Source: Dehalococcoidia bacterium
Lineage (GTDB): Bacteria; Chloroflexota; Dehalococcoidia; GIF9; UBA5629
NCBI GenBank assembly: GCA_016783155.1
Contig: JADHXB010000004.1
Coordinates: 1 to 37,602, forward strand
Direction: 5' to 3'
DNA: 37,602 nt
A program made the position numbers and the translations under genes. Shown here piece after piece: positions 17,740 to 27,260 of the stretch. Numbering within the stretch: the stretch's first letter is position 1; each line of letters begins with the position of its first letter. Under the pieces are notes generated by a model, which was not told the origin of the DNA, did not search any database, and saw only the letters and a program-made list of their open reading frames with translations.

Positions 17740-17768
17740 GAAGTGGTACAATGACTTGGGGCAGGTCA
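17740..17768 (+). promoter_or_regulatory. 29-bp promoter-like repeat, copy 3
   Basis: gaagtggtacaatgacttggggcaggtca. Confidence 0.6.
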
Positions 17769-17802
17769 AAAATGGAGAATAGTGACAGGAGGTGGCGTTC
17801 CT

Positions 17803-18273
17803 ATGGTAAAAGCTATTGTTGTGTATGAATCGAAGTATGGAAATACCAAGCTTGTGGCCGAGACCATTGTCGAAGGAATGAATCAAGTCCCAGGGACAAA
17901 AGCTATGCTCGTTGAACTTAATGATGCTGACCTTAACAAGATGGGAGATTTCGATGCAATACTGGTCGGCTCTCCAAATCATATGGGCAGAGCGACAAGA
18001 AGTATCGCGAAATTTATCGATAGACTCGGAAAACTCAACCTGGAGAAAAAACGAGGCGCAGTCTTCGACACATACCTGGGTGGGGACTTTGAAAAAGCGG
18101 CTAAGAAGATGGAAAAGCAATTAAGAGAAAAAGCCCCGGGGCTTACACTTGTGGTTCCAGGGCTGTCGATAAGGGTTGGTGGGATGAAGGGGCCAGTTGC
18201 TGACGGAGAGCTTCCAAAATGTAAGGAATTTGGAGTTAAAATTGCCACCCTGATGAAGGAAAAGGAAGCGTGA
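17803..18273 (+). CDS. Flavodoxin-family protein
   Basis: AIVVYESKYGNTKLVAETI...ILVGSPNHMGRAT. Confidence 0.9.
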   Translation: MVKAIVVYESKYGNTKLVAETIVEGMNQVPGTKAMLVELNDADLNKMGDFDAILVGSPNHMGRATRSIAKFIDRLGKLNLEKKRGAVFDTYLGGDFEKAAKKMEKQLREKAPGLTLVVPGLSIRVGGMKGPVADGELPKCKEFGVKIATLMKEKEA

Positions 18274-19403
18274 GTAAAAGCAAATTCACATTCCCTGTCG
18301 GATACCACGATTTCCATAAAGACCAACTGTTCAATTTCCAACTAAATCGCTGGTACTCCTTCGGCTACGCCAGGCTTGAAGATATGCAAGAAGCCGGTCA
18401 GAAAATAGAAAACTTTGCAGATTGGAAGAGGGAGTTGACGCAACTGGCGAAAAAAGCCGTTTCTGAAAAGAGGCTGATGAACGCGGCGTTTTATTACCGG
18501 GCGGCTGAATTCTATACATTTGAACAAGACCCTGATAAGGAACCTCTGTATGATAAGTTCAGCGACCTCTTTTACAAGGTATTCAAAGACGACATCGGAA
18601 GATTTAAAGTCCCCTATAAGAAGACGTTCCTGCCAGCAATGGAGGTGTCTCCTGCGGGTGGTAAGACGAAAGGCACCATCGTCATGTTCGGGGGATTTGA
18701 TTCGTATATCGAGGAGTTTTACTCCTGGATGGGATACTTTGCAGACCATGGTTATAAGGTGGTTGCCTTTGAAGGTCCGGGGCAGGGTGCTGCACGCAAG
18801 AAATACGGGCTGGCGCTGGATTATAAATGGGAGAAGCCGACAAAAGCTGTGCTGGATTATTTTAAGCTGGATAACGTTACCTTGCTCGGCATATCGATGG
18901 GTGGGTGGTTTTGTTTCAGAGCCGCAGCATTCGAACCACGGATAAAAAGGGTCATAGCTTCAGGCGTTGCTTTCGACTATATGCAAATACCAGCCGTGCC
19001 ACTTCAGTGGTTAATGAAACTTTTCTTAAAATCTGAGGGGCTGATGAATTATTTATCAGAGATGAAAATTAGAAAAGACCCTGAACATACCTGGTCGATC
19101 CGTAACGCAATGTACATCACTAAAACAAAGACACCAATGGGTGCCATGAAAACATTCCTGCAGCTTAATGAGAAGAATCTTCATTCAGATTTGGTAAAAC
19201 AAGACGTGCTGATTCTCACCGGTGCCGAAGACCATTTTATTCCTTTGAAAATGCATGACATGCAGGTAAAGGCACTGGTGAACGCCAAATCTGTAACAGG
19301 ACGCATTTTTACAGAGAAGGAGCAAGCCCAGAATCATTGCCAGATAGGAAACACAGGGCTGGCACTTGATGTGATGCTGAAATGGCTCGCCGAGAAATCA
19401 TAG
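18270..19403 (+). CDS. Alpha/beta hydrolase
   Basis: GISMGGWFCFRAA nucleophile elbow; VLILTGAEDHFIP; overlaps flavodoxin stop. Confidence 0.85.
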   Translation: MSKSKFTFPVGYHDFHKDQLFNFQLNRWYSFGYARLEDMQEAGQKIENFADWKRELTQLAKKAVSEKRLMNAAFYYRAAEFYTFEQDPDKEPLYDKFSDLFYKVFKDDIGRFKVPYKKTFLPAMEVSPAGGKTKGTIVMFGGFDSYIEEFYSWMGYFADHGYKVVAFEGPGQGAARKKYGLALDYKWEKPTKAVLDYFKLDNVTLLGISMGGWFCFRAAAFEPRIKRVIASGVAFDYMQIPAVPLQWLMKLFLKSEGLMNYLSEMKIRKDPEHTWSIRNAMYITKTKTPMGAMKTFLQLNEKNLHSDLVKQDVLILTGAEDHFIPLKMHDMQVKALVNAKSVTGRIFTEKEQAQNHCQIGNTGLALDVMLKWLAEKS

Positions 19404-19481
19404 TTTATCTTATTTTGGATACAGAGGCAGTCCATCAAATCGCCTGTGGAATGCGGGAGAGGACTGCAAAAGGAGGCTGAA

Positions 19482-20561
19482 ATGGCTGACGTTTACGAGA
19501 GACTGCGTGAGAGGCTGGACATGTTCCCCCAGGGGTTCCCTAAAACCGAAAGCGGCGTGGAGCTGGAGATACTACAGCATCTGTTTACTCCGGAGGAAGC
19601 TGAGGTAATGCTGCACCTGCGGCCCCGCCCGGAAAAAGTATCGACTATAGCAGACAGGGCGGGTAAGGATGAAACTGAACTGGGAGAAACCCTGTACGGT
19701 ATGTCGAAAAGAGGATTAATCCTGCGTCATAGAGCGCCTGACGAGGAGATGTACTACTTCCTGATACCGTGGGTAATCGGGATTTATGAGTTCCAGTTGA
19801 ATAACCTGACCCCAGAAAACATCGAATTGTACGAGAGGTTTTACCAGGAGGGAATGGTACCTTCGTGGCGAAACAAAAAAACAGGGATGTTCCGCGTTAT
19901 TCCTGTTGAGAAAGAGATACAGGGGGGCACCGAGATTCAGCCATACGAAAAGGTGTCACAGATTATCGACTCGAACACCAGGTTTGCCGTGGCTGATTGC
20001 ATTTGCCGGAAAGAGAAGAGAATGGTTGGAGAGGGGTGTGACAAGCTACTGGAGGCTTGTATGAGTTTTGGGCGGGCGGCGGATTTCTACATCGAAAATG
20101 GACTTGGCCGGGAGATTTCACAGGAAGAGGCAAGGCGGATACTTCTGAAAGCCGAGGAGGACGGTCTGATTCATTGCTCCTCAAACCACGCGGGCAACAA
20201 GGATTTTATATGCAACTGCTGTGGCTGTTGTTGTGGGGTTTTAGCCAATATAACAAAATACGATAATCCGGCAGCCATAACAAAGTCGAACTACTATGCC
20301 ACAAAAGACGAGGATACCTGTACCACATGCGGTACCTGCGTGGAGCGGTGTCAGGTAGGCGCCATACAATTTGAAAATGACCTTACCGTCATCAACAGGG
20401 AAAGGTGCATCGGCTGCGGGCTTTGTGTATCCACGTGTCCGACAGGGTCAATTTCCATGGTTAAGAAATCACCTGAAGAAGCCTCCGCCGTTTTCTCCAG
20501 TGGAAAAGAAATGCTGCAGGCAATGGGAAAGGAAACGGGAAAGAAATTCCCTTTTGAATAA
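19482..20561 (+). CDS. Ferredoxin-type 4Fe-4S protein with wHTH-like N-terminus and a Cys-rich CNCCGCCCG motif
   Basis: CTTCGTCVERC and CIGCGLCVSTCPTG; RBS aggagg. Confidence 0.85.
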   Translation: MADVYERLRERLDMFPQGFPKTESGVELEILQHLFTPEEAEVMLHLRPRPEKVSTIADRAGKDETELGETLYGMSKRGLILRHRAPDEEMYYFLIPWVIGIYEFQLNNLTPENIELYERFYQEGMVPSWRNKKTGMFRVIPVEKEIQGGTEIQPYEKVSQIIDSNTRFAVADCICRKEKRMVGEGCDKLLEACMSFGRAADFYIENGLGREISQEEARRILLKAEEDGLIHCSSNHAGNKDFICNCCGCCCGVLANITKYDNPAAITKSNYYATKDEDTCTTCGTCVERCQVGAIQFENDLTVINRERCIGCGLCVSTCPTGSISMVKKSPEEASAVFSSGKEMLQAMGKETGKKFPFE

Positions 20562-20600
20562 GATTGGAGGGCTGACCCTAAAACAAGCCCGGATTAACGG

Positions 20601-20816
20601 TTATTTCTTCCTGTACTTGCGATACAGTTCGATAAAGGTGATATTCAAGGCAATCGCTAGAATAAGAGGTATAACAAGCACCCATAAGTTTTTATATATA
20701 TCGATGGCAAAATACTGGCAGGCGAAAACGACAGCGAAGGCTATTAATGTTCCTAATACTCCGCAGCCTACGGCTAAACAAATCAGGTCTGTGATGAAAC
20801 TATCTCGCCCACTCAT
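20601..20816 (-). CDS. Small two-TM membrane protein
   Basis: Two hydrophobic segments in 71 aa. Confidence 0.5.
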   Translation of the reverse strand: MSGRDSFITDLICLAVGCGVLGTLIAFAVVFACQYFAIDIYKNLWVLVIPLILAIALNITFIELYRKYRKK

Positions 20817-20983
20817 TTCAAGCTATGACTCCATAATCAGCACCATAGCTCTACGATAAGCGACGGCGTGGCGAAAGTCAAGACGCTGTCACATTGACCA
20901 AGCAGAGAGACTGGCGTAGAATCCAAAGTAGTAAATAAGCCAATTAGAACTAATAGAGAGAAAAAGTAAGGAGTGTAAAGAAA

Positions 20984-22444
20984 ATGCCACGATTATTGCC
21001 GGTTACATTAGTCTCAATTATTTCCTTAGTCCTCATATCCGTAGTAACATCCTGTGCTCCCACAGGGACTACTACGAATGTATCAAGCGGCGATATTGAC
21101 GCTTTCCGTTCTTCATTAGAGAATAGCGACTTTACTTTGAAGCTGGCGCCATTTATCCACGTGGACTTAGTTAAACTATACGAAGCCGGGAAATTAGCCA
21201 ATGCCTGCGGCAACAACGCCGGTGCACCTTATAAAGGGGTGTTTGGTACTATTCCAGATAATGTGGTCATAAAGGATGTGAAGGAGCTATCTAACGCTCA
21301 AGAGAAAATAGAAAGTTGGTTATATGGTGCTCCCGGGCTAATACAGGGATGGCAGTTAAATCCCGACGAGGCGATTGTTCTTGTAACAAAGACCCCTCCA
21401 GAATGCGCCTATTTCAGCTACTGCGGTTTCATCTTCTATAAATACTATGAAAAAGAGCAGGCGCGTGAATGGGTTTTCACCAGCTATAATGACCCGCTGA
21501 ATAACCTCACCATCAAAACTTCCGGTACCCCTAATGGTGCAAAGGGAAACCCGTTCAATCAGGATACTATCATCATCGTCACGGCTGACAAAGGCACTGA
21601 CCAGCGCATACGCAGCGCTGCCGTGTCAGCAGGATATTCGGCAGATATCATAAACACGTATGTAATTCCAAGCTCAATGGTCAAACTTGGCACAGGTCCT
21701 GAGTGTGACACGATTGTCTTTGGGCACCGCATGGCGCTCTTTGCTGATGAAAAAGCAGGGCAGGAATACGTGGATGCCGTCTCAGCAGCTATTCGGGTAA
21801 CACCTAAATCACAGGTAAAACTCGACCCGTTTCCGGCGCCTGAGTTACGCGTCAGGGGTACGGGCAAAACCGAGGTGGATTTACAGCCCGCGCTAGATGA
21901 TCTGCGCCGGGCTATACTGGCAAAGTACAGCAATCTCTCAGCGAATGAGCTGGAACCTTCCGTCTGGCTTCCTGAGTCTTACGATGCAGTCCAGAGAGAG
22001 CTATATGTGGCAGGGGAAAGCCGTGACACGGTTTACCTGCGCAGCGATACCCTTACACTGGGCGATGACCCTGATGAGTTTGTTATCGTCTATGGTGTTA
22101 ACCATGCTGCTAGCGGGAAGGCTACGTACTCAAACTGCTCATTTTACGGCGAGGCTGGCTGGAACGGGGTAGCCGGTATCTATAGCACCCAGTATACAGG
22201 GAGCGCTGAGGAATATTTACCCGGCAACCCACTGGCTAAATATCTTTACGTGTGTAAGTTTGCGCGTAGCTGCGGTCCTGAAAAGACCTGTGTGGTGGTG
22301 CCAACGGGGCCCGAAGCACACGGAGTCGGACTTGATGAGCCTGCCTTTGTGGCGATTCGCGCCTATTTAGAGCCAGCTACCAGGGTAGGTCCAGCATATA
22401 CGGACCTACTTTACGACCGGGCTATCAAATTCAGCAGCCGCTAA
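20984..22444 (+). CDS. Large secreted lipoprotein, function unknown
   Basis: Signal peptide with lipobox VVTSC; 486 aa. Confidence 0.8.
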   Translation: MPRLLPVTLVSIISLVLISVVTSCAPTGTTTNVSSGDIDAFRSSLENSDFTLKLAPFIHVDLVKLYEAGKLANACGNNAGAPYKGVFGTIPDNVVIKDVKELSNAQEKIESWLYGAPGLIQGWQLNPDEAIVLVTKTPPECAYFSYCGFIFYKYYEKEQAREWVFTSYNDPLNNLTIKTSGTPNGAKGNPFNQDTIIIVTADKGTDQRIRSAAVSAGYSADIINTYVIPSSMVKLGTGPECDTIVFGHRMALFADEKAGQEYVDAVSAAIRVTPKSQVKLDPFPAPELRVRGTGKTEVDLQPALDDLRRAILAKYSNLSANELEPSVWLPESYDAVQRELYVAGESRDTVYLRSDTLTLGDDPDEFVIVYGVNHAASGKATYSNCSFYGEAGWNGVAGIYSTQYTGSAEEYLPGNPLAKYLYVCKFARSCGPEKTCVVVPTGPEAHGVGLDEPAFVAIRAYLEPATRVGPAYTDLLYDRAIKFSSR

Positions 22445-22458
22445 TAGCATAACTTTTT

Positions 22459-22502
22459 TGGAGATTGCCACGTCTTTCCAGAATGGAAGGACTCGCAATG
22501 AC
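22459..22502. repeat. Partial REP/MITE-like repeat
   Basis: GGAGATTGCCACGTC...GGACTCGCAATGACAG. Confidence 0.6.
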
Positions 22503-22523
22503 AGGAAGTGGTTTATAAGCAAA

Positions 22524-22549
22524 CAGGCTCCGACAAAAATCGGAGCCTG
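22524..22549 (-). terminator. Hairpin terminator of the nrpR-gltB-like operon
   Basis: CAGGCTCCGA-CAAAAA-TCGGAGCCTG, 10-bp perfect stem; followed by TTTGCTT on the minus strand. Confidence 0.75.
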
Positions 22550-22568
22550 CTCCTTAAAGACAGTGTGC

Positions 22569-24146
22569 TTACCCCAGTATTTTGTCCACCTCTTCTGCAT
22601 CCAGGTCTGAGACAAGAGGAATACCGCTAACTTTTGCGGCTTCTGGAGTCAGGGCAGCGATGTCATTACGAGTTATGTGCTCAAGTGCAAACTTGCGACC
22701 TCCGGCCATAAGCTGGCGTAGACCTTGGGCAAGTCGCTCGTAGTAAGTATAGAGTCCGATGGCTGCGGTGGGAATCTTCTCATAATCTTTCCCGTACTCT
22801 CTTTTCAGGCCCTCAGCAGTAACAAAGATAGACTCCCTTGTATTGCCGAATCGCTGCAGGTAAATGGGGAGTTGTCCACCGTTTATTGCTTCACCAATAG
22901 TCTTACCGACCATGGCTGCGGCAAGAGGTGCCCTTGCCATGGCTATTGCCTTTACATAAGGGGCGCATAGTGCAAAACCTTTAAATATCTGGTCTTCCAG
23001 AATAAATCCACCAGCAAGTACAATGTCAGGCACATACTCGCCTTTTGCTGTTAAACGGTTGCAGCACTTATAGAGTACTGACCACAGTTCGATACCAGGT
23101 ACACCCCACTCGTTCATCATACGCCACGGGCTCATGCCAGTACCGCCTCCTGCGGCGTCAACAGTGAGGTAGTCGATTTTTGCCATCGAGGAGAACTTGA
23201 CTGCCCGAGCCAGGTCTGCAGGCCTATAGGCACCGGTCTTCAGCGATATGTATTTGGCACCGGCTTTCCGCAGCCGGCTAACAGTGTCGAGGAAGCCCTC
23301 TTCAGTAACCATACCCACACGCGAGTGCCTCTCGAACTCGGTAAAGACGCCGCGCTTGAACTCGTCTATTACAGCAGGGTCAAGCGGGTCGGGAAGAACA
23401 ACATAGCCTCGTTTCTTAAGCAGTTGTGCTTTTTCAAGGTTCTTGATTTTGACCTCACCGCCTATGTCCTTGGCTCCCTGTCCCCATTTCAACTCCACCA
23501 CTTCAACCCCAAGTTTCTCTATGGCATACTCCAGCACACCGAGGCGGCCGTCTTCAACATTCGACTGCACAACAATGGCTCCATAGCCATCGCGCTGCCA
23601 TTCCTGGAAGGTTTTTACACGCCACTCAAGTTCAGGCGAGCGGACGATCCTCCCCTTCTCTATAATTGAGTCGTTATCCATTCCGCACACATTCTCGCCG
23701 ATGGTAAGCGGCGTTCCTGTTAGTGCTGAACCGATGGCTAAGCCTTCCCAGTTCTGCTTGGCGATATTAGTCGAACCAAGACCGGCAATTACCAGCGGCA
23801 GACGCAACTTGATTCCACCGTTTTGCCCCAGCCTCGTCTCAAGGTTAACATTCGGGAAAATAGCTTTGTCGGAGTCCTCCTCTATACCGACGGCGCCAAC
23901 GGCTGTTCCCATTATATTGAAATGGGACAGGTCGATGGGGTAGGCTTTTTGTGACGCGGTGGTAATGATGCCAAATGGTTGTGGGTAGATGACCTCATGA
24001 CCGCGGTAGGCGCTCTTGCCAATCTCGCACATACCTGTGCAGCCTTCCACACAGGTGACACACATCCCGCTTATCGGACACCAATCGCCGCCTGTCCTGT
24101 TTTTGGTCAGCGTTGCGGCTGTTGCATTGTACCTGGTTAATGTCAT
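22569..24146 (-). CDS. FMN-binding glutamate-synthase-domain (GltB central domain-like) protein, no glutaminase domain
   Basis: LTVDAAGGGTGMSPWRMMNEWGVP...ISLKTGAYRPADLARAVKF; N-terminal Cys cluster CPISGMCVTCVEGCTGMC; RBS aggaggt upstream. Confidence 0.85.
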   Translation of the reverse strand: MTLTRYNATAATLTKNRTGGDWCPISGMCVTCVEGCTGMCEIGKSAYRGHEVIYPQPFGIITTASQKAYPIDLSHFNIMGTAVGAVGIEEDSDKAIFPNVNLETRLGQNGGIKLRLPLVIAGLGSTNIAKQNWEGLAIGSALTGTPLTIGENVCGMDNDSIIEKGRIVRSPELEWRVKTFQEWQRDGYGAIVVQSNVEDGRLGVLEYAIEKLGVEVVELKWGQGAKDIGGEVKIKNLEKAQLLKKRGYVVLPDPLDPAVIDEFKRGVFTEFERHSRVGMVTEEGFLDTVSRLRKAGAKYISLKTGAYRPADLARAVKFSSMAKIDYLTVDAAGGGTGMSPWRMMNEWGVPGIELWSVLYKCCNRLTAKGEYVPDIVLAGGFILEDQIFKGFALCAPYVKAIAMARAPLAAAMVGKTIGEAINGGQLPIYLQRFGNTRESIFVTAEGLKREYGKDYEKIPTAAIGLYTYYERLAQGLRQLMAGGRKFALEHITRNDIAALTPEAAKVSGIPLVSDLDAEEVDKILG

Positions 24147-24201
24147 TTTTAAACCTCCTTTTAACCCTTTCTCGGTTGTTTTATATTTGGATGTATGTTT
24201 G

Positions 24202-24867
24202 CTAGTAAACCTTATGACCTTGCATGCCGACACTCTCCGAGCAGCCGGTGCATATAGGGCAAGTCTCCACAGGTGCCAGGTTCTGGCATCCTCCACAGAG
24301 GCCATCTATGAGATTGCCTGCGGTACAAGCTCGTTCGCAAACCGGGCATATCCACTCACAACCGCCGCAGTTGCGGCATTCTTCGGGAGTGACATCGAAT
24401 GCGGTTGATACTTTCCGCGAAGTACCGCGGCCGATGAATCCAATGCCTCCAGACTGCATCTGTTCTTTGCAGTAGCGCACGCAAAGCCCGCAGAGTATAC
24501 AACCCCTGTCTTTTATCTTGAAGCGAATTTTGTTGATGCCCATGTTTGAAGCCATATCTTGTAGTGTTTTAGAGTTTGGGCATGAAGCGAGCAACAGCTC
24601 GACGATAAGCTTACGCGCTTTCCTTACCCTCTCTGAATTCGTAAGAATCACCTGCCCCTGCTCCACTGGCAGGGTACAGGACGCTTCCAGTGATGAGCGA
24701 TTGTTTTTCACCACCTCAACCATGCAGACACGACAGGCACCATAGGGGCTGAGACCTGGATAATAACAGAGAGTCGGGATGACAATACCCATTTCTCCTG
24801 CTGCTTCGAGAACTGTTGTTCCCTCCACTGTCCTTATTTTTGTTCCATCGATAGTTAATTCAACCAT
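24202..24867 (-). CDS. NuoG N-terminal/HoxU/HydC-like iron-sulfur subunit
   Basis: CYYPGLSPYGACRVCMVEV 2Fe-2S motif; CILCGLCVRYCKE; Cys-rich C-terminal tail. Confidence 0.85.
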   Translation of the reverse strand: MVELTIDGTKIRTVEGTTVLEAAGEMGIVIPTLCYYPGLSPYGACRVCMVEVVKNNRSSLEASCTLPVEQGQVILTNSERVRKARKLIVELLLASCPNSKTLQDMASNMGINKIRFKIKDRGCILCGLCVRYCKEQMQSGGIGFIGRGTSRKVSTAFDVTPEECRNCGGCEWICPVCERACTAGNLIDGLCGGCQNLAPVETCPICTGCSESVGMQGHKVY

Positions 24868-24879
24868 GATTTTCCCTCT

Positions 24880-26739
24880 TTATGATACTGTCACTGCGTC
24901 GAACTTACAGTTGTCGCGGCAAAGCCCGCACTTGATACACTTCTCCTGGTCGATATGGTGTACCTCTTTCTTCTCCCCTGATATTGCTCCCTGTGGACAT
25001 TCCCTGGCGCACACTCTACAGCCGTTACACTTCTCGCCATCGATGGTGAAGGTAATAAGCTCCTTGCAGACACCGGCGGGGCAGCGTTTCTCTTTTATGT
25101 GGGCATCATATTCATCACGAAAATATCTGATGGTGGAAAGGACAGGATTGGCGGCGGTACTGCCGAGCCCGCACAATGAGGTCTCCTGCATAACATCTCC
25201 CAGCTCCTCCAGCAGTTCAACATCCTCCTCCTTGCCTCGCCCCTCCGTGATATCGGTCAGAATATCCAGCATTCTGTCCAGCCCCTCGCGGCAGGGGATA
25301 CACTTGCCGCATGATTCTTCGGTGAGGAAGCTGATAAAGTACTTAGCCACGTCCACCATGCAGGTGCCCTCATCCATGACTATCATACCGCCTGAGCCCA
25401 TCATCGACCCCACCTTGGCCAACCTGTCGAAGTCGACAGATATGTCAACAAGGCTCTTGGGAATACAACCACCCGATGGCCCGCCGGTCTGAACGGCTTT
25501 AAATTCCCTGCCGCCGGGGATGCCCCCACCGATGTCGTATATCATTTCCCGTATACTTATACCCATCGGCACCTCAACGAGGCCCGTGTTGTTTATCTTA
25601 CCCACCAGTGAGAATATCTTGGTGCCTTTGCTGCCGTCGGTACCTATTTGGCGGTACCAGCCTGCGCCGCGGTTGATTATGATGGGCACGTTTGCCCAGG
25701 TTTCGACGTTATTAAGATTACTGGGCCGGCCGTAAAGCCCTCGCTCGGTGCTGTGAATATGCTTGAAGCGAGGCTCGCCTATCCTGCCCTCCAGTGATGC
25801 CATCAGGGCTGTTGATTCTCCGCAGACGAAGGCACCGCCACCCTTGGTGATTTTGATATCAAAGCGGAAACCAGAGCCAAGTATGTCTTCGCCGAGAAAG
25901 CCATATTCTCTTGCTTGTTCCAGGGCAATGGCCAGATTCTGTGCAGCCAGCGGGTATTCATGGCGGATATAGACATAACCTTCGTGAGAGTCTATGGCAT
26001 AGGCACCGATAATCATTCCTTCAATGATGCTGTGAGGATTGCCTTCGACAAGGCTTCGGTCCATGTAAGCACCGGGGTCGCCTTCATCGGCGTTACAGAT
26101 GACGTAGCGGATGCCGTCCCGGGCTGGAGCATTGCGGCAGGACTCCCACTTTACGCCGGTGGGGAAACCGCCACCACCCCGACCTCGCAGATTTGACTCT
26201 TTGACCTCATCCAGCACCTGCTGGGGTGTCATTTCAAAAAGTGCCTTGACCAGGGCACTGTAACCGCCCAGAGCAATGTAGTCATCTATGTTATTGGGTG
26301 CAATGAACCTGTTATTGCCAAGTATTAGTCTATTCTGCTTATTGTAGAAGGGTATATCTTGCTCGTGGATAATGTTTTTACCAGTCGAGAAATCATGGTA
26401 GAGAAGCCTTTCAACGACATTTTTCTTGATTACCGATTCAGAGATTATCTCTGGAATGTCAGCCGGGGTAACATGTTGATAGAGAATTCCTTCGGGATAT
26501 ATGAGGACAACGGGCTCTATTTCGCAGAAGCCGTGACAGCCCGTTGTTCTAACGTCAACCGAGTCCTTAAGGTTAAAGTCACTAATTGTCTGGTAGATGG
26601 CTCGTGCCACGTCTGCGGCACCACGTGCCAGTCCACACGTCCCGACGCTGGTGATAATGCAAGTACGATCCGAGTTGCGCTGGCTTATAATCCGGTCTCG
26701 CAGTTGTTCTGATTCAAGTGCCGACCCTAATCTCATCAT
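24880..26739 (-). CDS. NuoF/HydB/HndC-like NADH-binding flavoprotein with N-terminal 2Fe-2S and C-terminal ferredoxin domain
   Basis: LRGRGGGGFPTGVKWESC; ESCGKCIPCREG; CNGCRVCARECPQ, CIKCGLCRDNCKF. Confidence 0.95.
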   Translation of the reverse strand: MMRLGSALESEQLRDRIISQRNSDRTCIITSVGTCGLARGAADVARAIYQTISDFNLKDSVDVRTTGCHGFCEIEPVVLIYPEGILYQHVTPADIPEIISESVIKKNVVERLLYHDFSTGKNIIHEQDIPFYNKQNRLILGNNRFIAPNNIDDYIALGGYSALVKALFEMTPQQVLDEVKESNLRGRGGGGFPTGVKWESCRNAPARDGIRYVICNADEGDPGAYMDRSLVEGNPHSIIEGMIIGAYAIDSHEGYVYIRHEYPLAAQNLAIALEQAREYGFLGEDILGSGFRFDIKITKGGGAFVCGESTALMASLEGRIGEPRFKHIHSTERGLYGRPSNLNNVETWANVPIIINRGAGWYRQIGTDGSKGTKIFSLVGKINNTGLVEVPMGISIREMIYDIGGGIPGGREFKAVQTGGPSGGCIPKSLVDISVDFDRLAKVGSMMGSGGMIVMDEGTCMVDVAKYFISFLTEESCGKCIPCREGLDRMLDILTDITEGRGKEEDVELLEELGDVMQETSLCGLGSTAANPVLSTIRYFRDEYDAHIKEKRCPAGVCKELITFTIDGEKCNGCRVCARECPQGAISGEKKEVHHIDQEKCIKCGLCRDNCKFDAVTVS

Positions 26740-27217
26740 GTCTCCTGCTTCTTGTCGCTTTTTTGTAATCGCTTAATATTTTCTTTATTTTCTTTGGGCT
26801 CATTTCCCCGTGGTATTCTTCGCCCACCACCATGATAGGTCCAAGGGCGCATGCCCCGAGGCAGTTGACTGTCTCCAGCGTAAACATCATGTCCTCAGTT
26901 GTTTCACCTGCCTCGATACCGAGCTGTCTTTTTACCTCGTCGAGTGCCGGTTGAGCACCCCGCACATGGCAGGCAGTGCCGACACAGAGTTTGATCAGGT
27001 GCTCCCCACGAGGCTTCAGGCTGAACGCCTTAAAAAAGGTGGCTACGCCATAGACCTGTATCAGGGGCAGTTCCAGGTTTTTGGCTACCACCCTTAGTGC
27101 AGTTTCCGGCAGGTAGTGATATTCGGACTGTATATCCTGGAGTATGGCGATGACGCTATCATGGTTGCCGCCATATTTGTTAATTATGACTTCAACTACA
27201 TCACATTCATTCTTCAT
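26714..27217 (-). CDS. NuoE/HndA-like thioredoxin-fold 2Fe-2S subunit
   Basis: LCVGTACHVRGAQ...VNCLGACALGPIMVV; overlaps nuoF-like start. Confidence 0.95.
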   Translation of the reverse strand: MKNECDVVEVIINKYGGNHDSVIAILQDIQSEYHYLPETALRVVAKNLELPLIQVYGVATFFKAFSLKPRGEHLIKLCVGTACHVRGAQPALDEVKRQLGIEAGETTEDMMFTLETVNCLGACALGPIMVVGEEYHGEMSPKKIKKILSDYKKATRSRRHDEIRVGT

Positions 27218-27260
27218 AGCCTGACTACCTTTCTCTAACTCTCCTCGTAGAAGTCGCTGA

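Noticed and set aside
17506-18120. 204-aa minus-strand ORF
   Set aside because: Overlaps repeats and the antisense of the flavodoxin gene; no recognisable domain.
18342-18945. ORFs of 135 aa (-) and 141 aa (+) inside the hydrolase
   Set aside because: Alternative frames of a coherent alpha/beta hydrolase.
24779-25492. 237-aa plus-strand ORF
   Set aside because: Antisense to well-supported nuoF-like and hoxU-like genes; Ser-rich composition typical of shadow ORFs.
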